In this document: positions 19,375 to 27,384 of the stretch, in pieces
How positions within the stretch are numbered: position 1 is the stretch's first letter
How the letters are laid out: every line of letters begins with the position of its first letter
Origin: Aurantiacibacter sediminis
Lineage (GTDB): Bacteria; Pseudomonadota; Alphaproteobacteria; Sphingomonadales; Sphingomonadaceae
DNA length: 64,000 nt
Assembly (NCBI RefSeq): GCF_016019885.1
Contig: NZ_JAEANY010000002.1
Location: 1-64,000, forward strand
Direction: 5' to 3'
The notes under the pieces: generated by a model
What the model was told of the DNA's origin: nothing
Seen by the model: the letters and a program-made list of their open reading frames with translations, nothing else
Databases searched by the model: none
Position numbers and translations under genes: made by a program

Positions 19375-20166
19375 GTGTCAGCGATCAAACCCCTATCGGC
19401 CTTTGCGCCAGCCAATCCGGCGTCGCACGCGATGAAGCTGTCGGATGCCCTGCGCCAAAGGCTCAGCCTGTTGCGCGGTGAGCAGCCCAAGGACGCTCAC
19501 ACACCGCCGCTGCGCTATTTCTTTGCCGAGCTCCTGTCGTTCGGTGAACCGCTTGTTCGCCCGTTTCTCGCTGCGCCTGACATCAAGCTTTCAGAAAATC
19601 CGCGTGTCGTGATCCTGCTGCCCGGCTTCGCGACGGGACCGAACCGGATGCGCTATCTTGCGCGCCAGCTTGAACGGGCAGGGCATAAGGTCAAACGCTG
19701 GGGCATGGGGCATAATCTGGGGCCTACCGCAGAGACAATCGACATTCTGGCGGACCGGGTGAAGGCCGTCGAAGAACGCTATGGCCAGCAAGTCGTGCTC
19801 ATCGGCTGGAGCCTTGGCGGAGTTTTTGCGCGCGAAGTCGCGAAGCAGGTGCCCGGCAGCGTGGCCAAGGTGATTTCCATGGGATCGCCATTCAGCCATT
19901 CGCCCTATTCCAACAATTTCTGGCGGCCATACCAGCTGGTCGCCGGACATTCCGTAGAAGAGCCGCCGATCCCTGCCGATACGCGCGTGAAGCCGCCTGT
20001 CGAGACCGTAGCATTCTGGAGCCCGCGCGATGGAGTGATTTCACGCCGCGCCGCATCGGGCCTCCCGCATGAGCGGGACAAATCTGTCGCGCTGCGCTGC
20101 TCGCATCTGATGTTCCCCAATGCGAAAGACTGCATTCTTGCGCTTGTCCGGGAACTTGAAGCCTGA
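19375..20166 (+). CDS. Alpha/beta hydrolase (lipase-like)
   Basis: A 263-residue hydrolase-fold protein. The nucleophile elbow GWSLGG (Ser at about residue 145) follows a beta-strand VVLIGW. An N-terminal strand VVILLPGFATGPNRMRYLARQL matches the oxyanion region of triacylglycerol-lipase-like proteins. A catalytic Asp is plausible in FWSPRDGVI and His in LRCSHLMFPN. There is no signal peptide. The start is GTG 19375, or ATG 19432 if the poorly conserved first 19 residues are not translated. It lies 100 bases before the ATP-grasp gene in the same direction, but whether it belongs to the Anbu cluster is not known. Confidence 0.72.
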   Translation: MSAIKPLSAFAPANPASHAMKLSDALRQRLSLLRGEQPKDAHTPPLRYFFAELLSFGEPLVRPFLAAPDIKLSENPRVVILLPGFATGPNRMRYLARQLERAGHKVKRWGMGHNLGPTAETIDILADRVKAVEERYGQQVVLIGWSLGGVFAREVAKQVPGSVAKVISMGSPFSHSPYSNNFWRPYQLVAGHSVEEPPIPADTRVKPPVETVAFWSPRDGVISRRAASGLPHERDKSVALRCSHLMFPNAKDCILALVRELEA

Positions 20167-20268
20167 TCATCCTTTGAGTGACTGACGGTTTCGCACACAC
20201 TTCGTGGGCGAATACACAATCGCTCACGGGGATCAACAATCGCTTCCAAGCAGCCCAATTTCGATGAA

Positions 20269-21666
20269 ATGCACGCGCCCGATGGATCGGTGCGCGGCCC
20301 CTACGCCGAATACCAGGCATGGCTGGATGAGCAGGAAGCCGGCCTTATGCGCCGCAAGACGTCCGAAGCGGAGGGCTTCTTCCGCAAGACGGGGATCACT
20401 TTCAACGTCTATGGGGAAGAGGATGCCGAAGAGCGGCTGATCCCCTTCGATATGGTGCCGCGCATCATATCGGGCGGCGAATGGCGCCGGCTTTCAAGAG
20501 GCATCGAGCAACGCGTGCGCGCGCTCAACGCTTTCATGCATGATCTTTATCACAGGCAGGAAATCATCCGTTCAGGCCGCCTGCCGGAACGCCTGTTTCG
20601 GAACAATGCCGCTTGGCTGCCGCAGATGGTGGGCTTCACTCCGCCGGGCGGGGTCTACACACATATCACCGGCATCGATCTGGTGCGTACCGGGCCTGAC
20701 GAATTTCTGGTGCTCGAAGACAATGCCCGCACGCCTAGCGGTGTCTCTTACATGCTGGAAAATCGCGAAACGATGATGGCGATGTTCCCCGAGCTTTTCA
20801 GCCGGGTGAAAGTGTGCCCCGTTTCCGATTACCCGCGTCGCCTTGCTAAAAGCCTCGCCGCATGCGCCCCCGAAGGCGCGCCTGACAAGCCGACAATCGC
20901 AGTGCTAACGCCGGGTATCTTCAATTCCGCCTATTACGAGCACGCTTTCCTGGCCGACCAGATGGGCGCGGAGCTTGTCGAAGGCAGCGATTTGCGCGTG
21001 GTCGATGGCAAGGTTCAGATGCGTACCACGATCGGTTTCAAGCCGGTCGATGTGCTCTATCGCCGAGTGGACGATGATTTCCTCGATCCGCTGACATTCA
21101 ACCCCGATTCAATGCTCGGCGTGCCCGGCATCATGGATGTTTATCGCGCGGGCAGGATCACGATCGCCAATGCGCCCGGTACTGGCGTGGCGGACGACAA
21201 GGCGATCTATTCCTTCATGCCGGAAATTGTCGAATTCTACACAGGTGAGAAGGCGCTGCTGCCCAATGTCCAGACCTGGCGCTGCGCTGATCCGGACAGC
21301 TTGAAATACGTGCTATCCAATCTGGAAGAGCTGGTGGTCAAGGAAGTGCACGGATCGGGCGGTTACGGCATGCTGATCGGCCCGACATCTTCCAAGAAGG
21401 AGATTCAGGAATTCCGCGCCAAGCTGGAAGCCGATCCGGAGAACTATATCGCCCAGCCAACGCTGTCGCTCAGCACCTGTCCGATCTTCACCAAGAAGGG
21501 TCTCGCCCCGAGGCATGTGGATCTGCGACCTTTCGTCCTGTGTTCACCTGACGGGGTAGACATCACGCCGGGCGGTCTCACACGTGTGGCGCTCAAGAAG
21601 GGATCGCTAGTGGTTAATTCCAGCCAGGGCGGCGGCACCAAGGATAGCTGGGTGCTGGAAGACTGA
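20269..21666 (+). CDS. Circularly permuted ATP-grasp protein (Anbu cluster)
   Basis: A protein of at least 465 residues of the circularly permuted ATP-grasp type 2 family (old DUF404/DUF407), thought to be a peptide-ligase-like enzyme. Landmarks include GVYTHITGIDLVRTGPDEFLVLEDNARTPSGVSYMLENR (about 125-165), a Mg/ATP-binding-like LVVKEVHGSGGYGM and RHVDLRPFVL near the end. It leads the four-gene ATP-grasp/alpha-E/transglutaminase/Anbu cluster. Relatives usually begin a few residues before the conserved FDEM. In-frame codons for ASKQPNFDE lie just upstream, after ATC 20239, with GGGGAT before it. The true N-terminus may therefore be at 20239 with a rare AUC start or a base error. Confidence 0.88.
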   Translation: MHAPDGSVRGPYAEYQAWLDEQEAGLMRRKTSEAEGFFRKTGITFNVYGEEDAEERLIPFDMVPRIISGGEWRRLSRGIEQRVRALNAFMHDLYHRQEIIRSGRLPERLFRNNAAWLPQMVGFTPPGGVYTHITGIDLVRTGPDEFLVLEDNARTPSGVSYMLENRETMMAMFPELFSRVKVCPVSDYPRRLAKSLAACAPEGAPDKPTIAVLTPGIFNSAYYEHAFLADQMGAELVEGSDLRVVDGKVQMRTTIGFKPVDVLYRRVDDDFLDPLTFNPDSMLGVPGIMDVYRAGRITIANAPGTGVADDKAIYSFMPEIVEFYTGEKALLPNVQTWRCADPDSLKYVLSNLEELVVKEVHGSGGYGMLIGPTSSKKEIQEFRAKLEADPENYIAQPTLSLSTCPIFTKKGLAPRHVDLRPFVLCSPDGVDITPGGLTRVALKKGSLVVNSSQGGGTKDSWVLED

Positions 21667-21682
21667 TGCCGGGGAACATTTC

Positions 21683-22627
21683 ATGCTAGGTCGTACAGCC
21701 AGCGCCATCTTCTGGATGTATCGCTATCTCGAACGGGCGGAGAATACCGCGCGCCTGCTTGAGGCGGGGCACCGGATGACCATGACCCGCAGCGAGGACA
21801 TGGCCGTGCAGGAATGGCGCTCGGTCCTCGCAACACTCGGCCTGCAACAGGCCTATGAAGCCAAATATAGCGATTTTGGCGGCGCGCAGGTTTGCGATTT
21901 CGTGCTGCGGGCAAAGGATAATTCGGAAAACGTCCTGTCCATGATCGAACGAGCGCGCACCAATGCGCGCGCCGCCCGATCGTCCATCACTGGCGAGGTT
22001 TGGGAAGCGATCAATGAAGGCTGGATGACGCTCAGCAATTTGCTGAAAAAGCCGGTGAGCTCCGGAACGCTCAATCAGTCGCTTGGTGCGGTTCGCCGCG
22101 TCAGCACGATGGTGCGCGGAACCACCCACGGCTCCATGCTGCGCAATGAGGCATACAGCTTCTCCCGGCTCGGCACCTTCATTGAGCGTGCGGACAAGAC
22201 CGCGCGAATTCTCGACGTGAAGTATTACCTGCTGCTGCCTTCGCTAAGCTATGTGGGCACGCCGCTCGATACCGGACAATGGGACACTGTGCTGCGCTCG
22301 CTTTCGGCAGAGCGCGCCTATCGCTGGCTCAATGCAGGGCGGATGGATGCGCGATCCATCGCAGATTTCCTGATCCTCGACGATCGCTTCCCGCGCAGCC
22401 TCGTCTTCTGCTATTCCGAGCTGCGTGACACCATGGCCGATCTCGCCAAGTTCCACGGCAGCGAAGCTGAAGCGCATGAACATATGCGGCAATTCGACAT
22501 GCGCCTGCGCGACACGAGTGTCGAAAACATTTTCGATCGGGGACTCCACGAATTCCTGCTCGATTTCATCGCCAATAATCAATTGCTCGCCAGCGCTATT
22601 GGCAGCGATTACCGGTTCAATTCCTAA
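21683..22627 (+). CDS. Alpha-E domain-containing protein (DUF403)
   Basis: A 314-residue, almost wholly alpha-helical protein of the alpha-E family. The N-terminus MLGRTASAIFWMYRYLERAENTARLLE is the family's hallmark; LGTFIERADKTARILDVKYY repeats its ERAxxTAR motif in the second half. It starts 17 bases after the ATP-grasp gene. In published comparative work (Iyer, Aravind and co-workers on ATP-grasp amidoligases) this family travels with permuted ATP-grasp, transglutaminase-like and NTN-hydrolase genes in a proposed peptide synthesis/degradation pathway. Its biochemical role remains unknown. Confidence 0.9.
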   Translation: MLGRTASAIFWMYRYLERAENTARLLEAGHRMTMTRSEDMAVQEWRSVLATLGLQQAYEAKYSDFGGAQVCDFVLRAKDNSENVLSMIERARTNARAARSSITGEVWEAINEGWMTLSNLLKKPVSSGTLNQSLGAVRRVSTMVRGTTHGSMLRNEAYSFSRLGTFIERADKTARILDVKYYLLLPSLSYVGTPLDTGQWDTVLRSLSAERAYRWLNAGRMDARSIADFLILDDRFPRSLVFCYSELRDTMADLAKFHGSEAEAHEHMRQFDMRLRDTSVENIFDRGLHEFLLDFIANNQLLASAIGSDYRFNS

Positions 22628-22647
22628 GCGAGGATAGACGAGACACC

Positions 22648-23472
22648 ATGCGCCTTTCCGTTCGCCATACGACCAAATATCGCTTCAGGGAGCCGGTTGC
22701 TCACGGCATCCAGCGCCTGCGCCTTACGCCCAAGGAAACGCAGGGCCAGCGTATTCTCGAATGGTCGATGGAATATGAAGGCGCGCATGAGCAGCTGAGC
22801 TATGACGATCAAAACTTCAATCACGTCACTCTAGTTGGTGTCGATGAGGGGACGACCGAAGTTGTTATTACCTGCAAAGGGCGCGTCATTACCGAAGATA
22901 ATGCTGGCGTTATCGGGCAGCACGCGGGGCATCTCCCGCTGTGGGCGTTTCTTGGGCAGACCAAGCTCACGAAACCGGGGCCGAAAATCAAGGCGCTGAT
23001 CACCAAGGTCGAACGCAGCGAAGACGGAATGGTCGATACGCTGCACGATCTTTCCCGCGTCATTCGCGAGAATGTCGAATACGGCACCGGCACTACGCGC
23101 GTCACCACGACGGCAGAAGAAGCCGCCGAAGACGGCTGGGGCGTTTGCCAGGATCACGCGCATATCTTCATTGCAGCCGCGCGCAGCCTCGATATCCCCG
23201 CTCGCTATGTCAGCGGCTATCTGATGATGAACGACCGGATCGAGCAGGAAGCAAGCCATGCGTGGGCAGAGGCGCATGTCGATGGCCTTGGCTGGGTCGG
23301 TTTCGATATTTCCAACGGTATCAGCCCCGATCCGCGCTATGTGCGCGTGGCGACCGGCCGTGATTACAGCGATGCTGCGCCCATAACCGGAATTAGTTTT
23401 GGTGCGGTGACCGAGGACCTGTCGGTCGACCTCGCCGTAGAGCAGCAATTTGAAGAACAGCAGCAGCAATGA
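22648..23472 (+). CDS. Transglutaminase-like cysteine peptidase (Anbu cluster)
   Basis: A 274-residue cytoplasmic protein with an N-terminal beta domain (MRLSVRHTTKYRFREPV) and a transglutaminase-like core. The catalytic triad is visible: Cys in WGVCQDHAHIF, His in SHAWAEAHV and Asp in VGFDISNG. Lack of a signal peptide fits the cytosolic members of the alpha-E cluster. It starts about 20 bases after the alpha-E gene and ends about 35 before Anbu. A Gln-rich C-terminal tail closes the protein. It may cleave or make isopeptide-type bonds on whatever the ATP-grasp enzyme builds; that is inference from context. Confidence 0.88.
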   Translation: MRLSVRHTTKYRFREPVAHGIQRLRLTPKETQGQRILEWSMEYEGAHEQLSYDDQNFNHVTLVGVDEGTTEVVITCKGRVITEDNAGVIGQHAGHLPLWAFLGQTKLTKPGPKIKALITKVERSEDGMVDTLHDLSRVIRENVEYGTGTTRVTTTAEEAAEDGWGVCQDHAHIFIAAARSLDIPARYVSGYLMMNDRIEQEASHAWAEAHVDGLGWVGFDISNGISPDPRYVRVATGRDYSDAAPITGISFGAVTEDLSVDLAVEQQFEEQQQQ

Positions 23473-23506
23473 TCTGCGGACCCGATAGCCGCACCTGGAG
23501 AATTCG

Positions 23507-24253
23507 ATGACCTACTGCGTTGGCATGGTGCTTGAAAAAGGCCTTGTCCTGATGAGCGACACCCGCACGAATTCGGGCGTCGATAACATTTCCGTCTTCC
23601 GCAAGATGAATACATGGACCGTGCCGGGAGAGCGGATCATCTCGATTATGACAGCCGGCAATCTGGCTACGACGCAATCGGTGATCAGCCAACTTGAAGA
23701 GCGCACAAAGGCACCGGAGGACCGCCAGAACGGCTTGCTGGAATTGCCGACGATGTTTCAGGTCGCGGTGGAAATCGGCAAGCTGCTGCGCGATACGATC
23801 GAGAAAACCCAGCAAGCCAATGGCGCGCGCGGCAAAGGCCGCTTTACCGCTTCGATTATCCTCGCAGGCCAGATCGAAGGCATGGAGCCACGCCTGTTCA
23901 TGATTTACCCGGAAGGCAATTTTATCGAGGCGAGTTTCGACACGCCCTTCTTCCAGATCGGGGAGACCAAATATGGCCGCCCGATTATCCTGCGCGGCTA
24001 TGACCGGACGATGAGTTTTGAAGATGCGACCAAACTGCTGATGGTCAGTTTCGATTCCACACTTAAAGCCAATTTGTCCGTCGGCATGCCGCTGGATCTG
24101 ATGGTGATCGAGCGCGATAGTTTTGCCCCCACGCATGAGCAGCGGGTTGAGCACGACGATCCTTATTTCGATGCGATTTCCGCGCGTTGGGGGGACGCGC
24201 TGCGCTCTGCCTTTCATTCGCTGCCCGATTACAGCTTCGAAAAGAGTACGTAG
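23507..24253 (+). CDS. Anbu, proteasome-type NTN hydrolase
   Basis: A 248-residue protein of the Anbu family (ancestral beta subunit, also called proteasome-type protease). After removal of Met the N-terminal residue is Thr, the NTN nucleophile. Asp17 (LMSDTRTN) and a Lys at about 32 (VFRKMNTW) complete the proteasome-like active site. The core continues with IISIMTAGNLATTQSV and FTASIILAGQIEGMEP. GAATTCG lies before ATG 23507. It is the last of the four-gene cluster. Homologues form open helical or lock-washer assemblies rather than stacked rings. Substrate is not established; the neighbours suggest turnover of an ATP-grasp-made peptide or adduct. Confidence 0.93.
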   Translation: MTYCVGMVLEKGLVLMSDTRTNSGVDNISVFRKMNTWTVPGERIISIMTAGNLATTQSVISQLEERTKAPEDRQNGLLELPTMFQVAVEIGKLLRDTIEKTQQANGARGKGRFTASIILAGQIEGMEPRLFMIYPEGNFIEASFDTPFFQIGETKYGRPIILRGYDRTMSFEDATKLLMVSFDSTLKANLSVGMPLDLMVIERDSFAPTHEQRVEHDDPYFDAISARWGDALRSAFHSLPDYSFEKST

Positions 24254-24359
24254 CCTTACGTAGCTGTTTCTCCGGATTGATGAATTTGCAGCCGATCCGC
24301 AGGCTCGCATAAGTAAATTCCGCATAATTCATCCGTGATGGAGGCAATTTTTCGGCGGA

Positions 24360-24379
24360 ATTGCGCCGATTTGCGCAAT
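24360..24379. promoter_or_regulatory. Inverted repeat upstream of LuxR-type regulator
   Basis: A perfect seven-base inverted repeat ATTGCGC/GCGCAAT with a six-base spacer lies in the AT-rich 200-base gap between Anbu and the regulator gene. It is followed about 30 bases later by CCGTA-TTTC-TACGG. Either could be an operator or a weak hairpin ending the Anbu transcript. No U-run follows. Confidence 0.3.
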
Positions 24380-24454
24380 CGTGAACAGTAATTAGGTGCA
24401 AATCCGTATTTCTACGGAATGTAAATCCAATTTTTTCGGTTCAGTTTCAGGCGC

Positions 24455-25171
24455 ATGGAACAGCGTCTCACCATGCATATCGTCGGCGGCAATAGCCGCT
24501 CCCGCGCCTCACAGTCGCGCCTTGTCCTATCGATGGGTCACCATGCGGAAGTCTATTCCGACCTGGTGGAATTGCTCGACAGGCCGCCGCATGACGGGGT
24601 CATTATCGCGTCGGACGATGTGGTCGAGGACGGGATAGAAAAATTGCTTGAAGAGCTCGCCGATCACGGCATCTGGATCCCCCTTGTCGCTGCGCGGGAG
24701 GAGCCGGGCGTCGACGAAGTGGTCGAAGCCATCCAGGCGGGCGCATTGGATTTCCTGACGCTTCCCCTCACCGAAGAGGAGCTGCGCCGCATGCTCGCCC
24801 ATGTGCATAATGATGCGGGTCGCCATGCCGAGGCACGCCGCCGCCTGATTGATGCGCGCCGCAGGATCTCGGCACTCTCGAACCGGGAACGGGAAGTCCT
24901 CGATTGGCTGAGCGAGGGCTGCTCTAACAAAGCTATTGCGCGGGAGCTGGAAATCAGTCCACGCACGGTGGAAATTCACCGCGCGAACATGATGGACAAG
25001 CTCGGCGCCAATCACGCTGCGGAAGCTGTTCGGCTTCGGCTTGAAGCGGGTCTGGAAGCCGCTAAAAAAAACGATCAGATTGGGATGACGGTGGTGAACC
25101 GCCCTTCGCCAGCGCAGGATGACATGATGATCGGCGAGATTATCGTGACGCCCACCGCCTCGCAGGCCTAA
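24455..25171 (+). CDS. LuxR/FixJ-type regulator with degenerate receiver domain
   Basis: A 238-residue protein with a receiver-like N-domain (about 7-120) and a LuxR helix-turn-helix (about 139-198: LSNREREVLDWLSEG, SNKAIARELEISPRTVEIHR). In the receiver the acidic pair is replaced by GGN (11-13), the phospho-Asp position reads Ala/Ser (GVIIAS, 48-53), the switch Thr/Ser is Ala (LVAA) and the invariant Lys is Leu (DFLTLPL). It therefore should not be phosphorylated in the usual way and may act by dimerisation or a partner. It sits 200 bases after Anbu in the same direction. Targets are unknown. Confidence 0.82.
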   Translation: MEQRLTMHIVGGNSRSRASQSRLVLSMGHHAEVYSDLVELLDRPPHDGVIIASDDVVEDGIEKLLEELADHGIWIPLVAAREEPGVDEVVEAIQAGALDFLTLPLTEEELRRMLAHVHNDAGRHAEARRRLIDARRRISALSNREREVLDWLSEGCSNKAIARELEISPRTVEIHRANMMDKLGANHAAEAVRLRLEAGLEAAKKNDQIGMTVVNRPSPAQDDMMIGEIIVTPTASQA

Positions 25172-25189
25172 CGCCTCGCCAATGCACTA

Positions 25190-25936
25190 TCAGCGGCAGT
25201 AGGAATTGCCGTCGATCACGCCTTCGAAGTGAAAATGATCGCGGTGTGCGGCGTTGTAGTCTGGGCCAAGCACCGTATTGAAACGGCGGCAGGCTGAACG
25301 CTGCACGACGCGCAGGAATTCGCGCTCTTCCGCAGATCCATTCCAATCATCCTGCACGCTGATCCGGCGACCGTCGGCCAGAATGAAACCGGCAATATCG
25401 ATAGCGTTCGCGGAAGCATGCGCTGACCGGCGACCCGTTCCCGCGACATTGCGACAGGAATAGCTGCCCATCGTCTGGATGCTTGCCAGCCGTGTGCCGA
25501 AAATCTGCCGGGCTGCACGGTCCACGCCAAATCGCGCCCACGCCGCAAAGGCGGTGGAGACGGGGCATGTCACCGGCCCCAGATTGCTGACATCCAGCCT
25601 GCCGGAATCGCCCTGTAGTGCGTGCATCTGAACCGTATTCAAATTGCTGCATCCCTCATCCAGATAGCGATTGGGCAGCGCATCGAAACTGACGCCCGCA
25701 TTGCCGAGATTGGAGAGGCACTGCGCCTCTGCCGGACGCATGGCGACGGCGGTTGCGGCGGCTAGGCGTGGCGCAGCCGAACCACTTGGCGCGCGTTCCG
25801 CCGTGCTGCGCGCGTTCCATTCCGCATTGCTACTGCTGCGATAATCGCGCTGCTGCGGCTGGTAATCCGATTGCGGCACGATGGAGCACCCTGCGAGAAC
25901 AAGGCTAACGGCGGATATGAGGTATGCACGTTTCAT
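25190..25936 (-). CDS. Extensin-like family lipoprotein (putative peptidoglycan-related)
   Basis: A 248-residue lipoprotein (lipobox LAGC, C17) with an extensin-like C-terminal domain, a family related to the D-Ala-D-Ala-carboxypeptidase/VanY fold. Zinc-ligand-like motifs are SAHASANAIDIAGF and HRDHFHFE near the end. Cysteines at AQCLSNL, EGCSNL, VTCPV, YSCRN, SACRRF and SYCR suggest several disulfides. Predicted location is the periplasmic face of a membrane, acting on peptidoglycan, though activity is not shown for this family. It converges on the degenerate-receiver regulator and diverges from serC. Confidence 0.8.
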   Translation of the reverse strand: MKRAYLISAVSLVLAGCSIVPQSDYQPQQRDYRSSSNAEWNARSTAERAPSGSAAPRLAAATAVAMRPAEAQCLSNLGNAGVSFDALPNRYLDEGCSNLNTVQMHALQGDSGRLDVSNLGPVTCPVSTAFAAWARFGVDRAARQIFGTRLASIQTMGSYSCRNVAGTGRRSAHASANAIDIAGFILADGRRISVQDDWNGSAEEREFLRVVQRSACRRFNTVLGPDYNAAHRDHFHFEGVIDGNSYCR

Positions 25937-26064
25937 GGCAGGTTACATGCGCATACAATGGTTAAGCCCGCTGTGGCAGGTAGGGTTAACGCAGCGGAAA
26001 CGATTTCGCGCACGGATAGTCGTTACACAAGTAACCTTTGACTCTTGAGAGCGTATCTCTAGTG

Positions 26065-26121
26065 CCGCCGACGGGCCACGCGGTCCCAACGCCGCGCGTG
26101 CTCTCTGTAAGGAGAGAATAC
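26065..26121 (+). ncRNA. Candidate serC-type leader RNA with SD-sequestering hairpin
   Basis: Two hairpins lie directly before serC. The first pairs CACGCGG (26077-26083) with the CCG...GTG strand ending at 26100, with a small bulge. The second pairs CTCTC (26101-26105) with GAGAG (26112-26116) around a TGTAAG loop, so half of the Shine-Dalgarno AAGGAG (26109-26114) is locked in the stem. The position and shape match the alphaproteobacterial serC leader motif reported by Weinberg and colleagues (2007), which I recall but cannot align here. A translational control role for serC is inferred. Confidence 0.5.
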
Positions 26122-27282
26122 ATGACTGCACAACCAGCGCTCCGTCCGGAGCGTCCTTTCTTTTCATCCGGTCCCACGGCAAAGCCGCCCGGATGGTCTG
26201 CCGACCAGCTTGATACGAAAAGCCTCGGCCGTTCCCACCGCTCCAAATATGCCAAGGGTCGCCTGAAATATGCGATCGACCTCAGCCGTGAACTGCTGGG
26301 CGTGCCGGACGATTACCTCGTCGGCATCATGCCCGGCTCTGATACCGGCGCGCTGGAATGCGCAATGTGGACGATGCTGGGCGCTGGCCCTGCGACGGTC
26401 GCGGCATGGGAAAGCTTCGGCAACATCTGGATTCAGGATGCGGTCAAGCAGCTGAAGCTGAAGGATCTGACGCCGCTATCCGCCGATTATGGCGAGATTC
26501 CCGACCTGGCGAGCATTCCGCAGGATCACGACGTCGTTTTCACCTGGAACGGCACGACATCGGGCGCGAAAATCCCCAACACGGACTGGCTTGAGCCGGG
26601 CCGCAAGGGCATTACCATCAACGATGCCACCAGCGCTGTCTTCGCGATGGAGATGGATTGGCCGAAGCTCGATGCGACAACCTATAGCTGGCAGAAGATC
26701 ATGGGCTCCGAAGCCCAGCACGGCATGCTCATCCTCAGCCCCAAGGCTGTTGAGCGGATCGAAAGCTACGATCCCGAATGGCCGCTGCCCAAGCTTTTCC
26801 GCCTGAAGAAAGGTGACAAGCTCAACCGCGCGATCTTCGAAGGCGCGACAATCAATACGCCCAGCATGCTGGCAGTTGAAGATTACATCTGGGCGCTGGA
26901 ATGGGCGAAATCGATCGGCGGGCTTTCCGCGATGATCGAACGCGCCAATACCAATTCCGGCATCGTGAAGGACTGGATCGAGGCGACGCCGTGGCTACGC
27001 AATATGGCGAGCGATCCGGCGCTGCAGACCAACTCCGGCGTGTGCATGGTCTTTCAGGGCGAATGGTACGAAAGCCTATCCGATGAGGACAAGGCGGCCG
27101 TGCCGAAGAAAATCGCCACCAAGCTGGAAGAGATGGACATCGGCTACGATTTCAATGGCTACCGCGATGCCCCTCCGGGCCTGCGAATCTGGTGCGGTGG
27201 ATCGGTAGAAGCCGAAGACATCCGCCGCCTGCTGCCGTGGATCGAATGGGCTTACGAAGAGCTCAAGGCCGGCAATCTGTAA
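26122..27282 (+). CDS. serC: Phosphoserine transaminase
   Basis: A PLP enzyme that converts 3-phosphohydroxypyruvate to phosphoserine; 386 residues, the alphaproteobacterial length class. The PLP-binding Lys is in TYSWQKIMGSEAQHG. RPERPFFSSGPTAKPPGW opens the protein as in this subfamily. ATG 26122 is set by TAAGGAGAG just upstream; the ORF extension to 26038 runs through the leader hairpins and is not coding. The product feeds serine and possibly pyridoxal phosphate synthesis. It is followed by serA after a 102-base gap that holds a dispersed palindrome. Confidence 0.95.
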   Translation: MTAQPALRPERPFFSSGPTAKPPGWSADQLDTKSLGRSHRSKYAKGRLKYAIDLSRELLGVPDDYLVGIMPGSDTGALECAMWTMLGAGPATVAAWESFGNIWIQDAVKQLKLKDLTPLSADYGEIPDLASIPQDHDVVFTWNGTTSGAKIPNTDWLEPGRKGITINDATSAVFAMEMDWPKLDATTYSWQKIMGSEAQHGMLILSPKAVERIESYDPEWPLPKLFRLKKGDKLNRAIFEGATINTPSMLAVEDYIWALEWAKSIGGLSAMIERANTNSGIVKDWIEATPWLRNMASDPALQTNSGVCMVFQGEWYESLSDEDKAAVPKKIATKLEEMDIGYDFNGYRDAPPGLRIWCGGSVEAEDIRRLLPWIEWAYEELKAGNL

Positions 27283-27297
27283 TTCCTGAATTGTGAG

Positions 27298-27369
27298 TGT
27301 CACCCTGGCGAAGGCCGGGGTTCAGCTACGCCGCGCTGCGACTGGATTCCGGCCTACGCCGGAATGACA
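27298..27369. repeat. Dispersed imperfect palindrome (REP-like) between serC and serA
   Basis: Two 28-base arms, 27298-27325 and 27342-27369, form an imperfect inverted repeat around a 16-base spacer. The outer arm reads TGTCA..C.GGCG.AGGCCGG and the inner portion GGATTCCGGCCTACGCCGG resembles intergenic palindromes scattered through many proteobacterial genomes. Transcribed, it gives a long hairpin inside the serC-serA mRNA. I see only one copy in this window. Confidence 0.7.
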
Positions 27370-27384
27370 AGTGGAGAAATAAAC

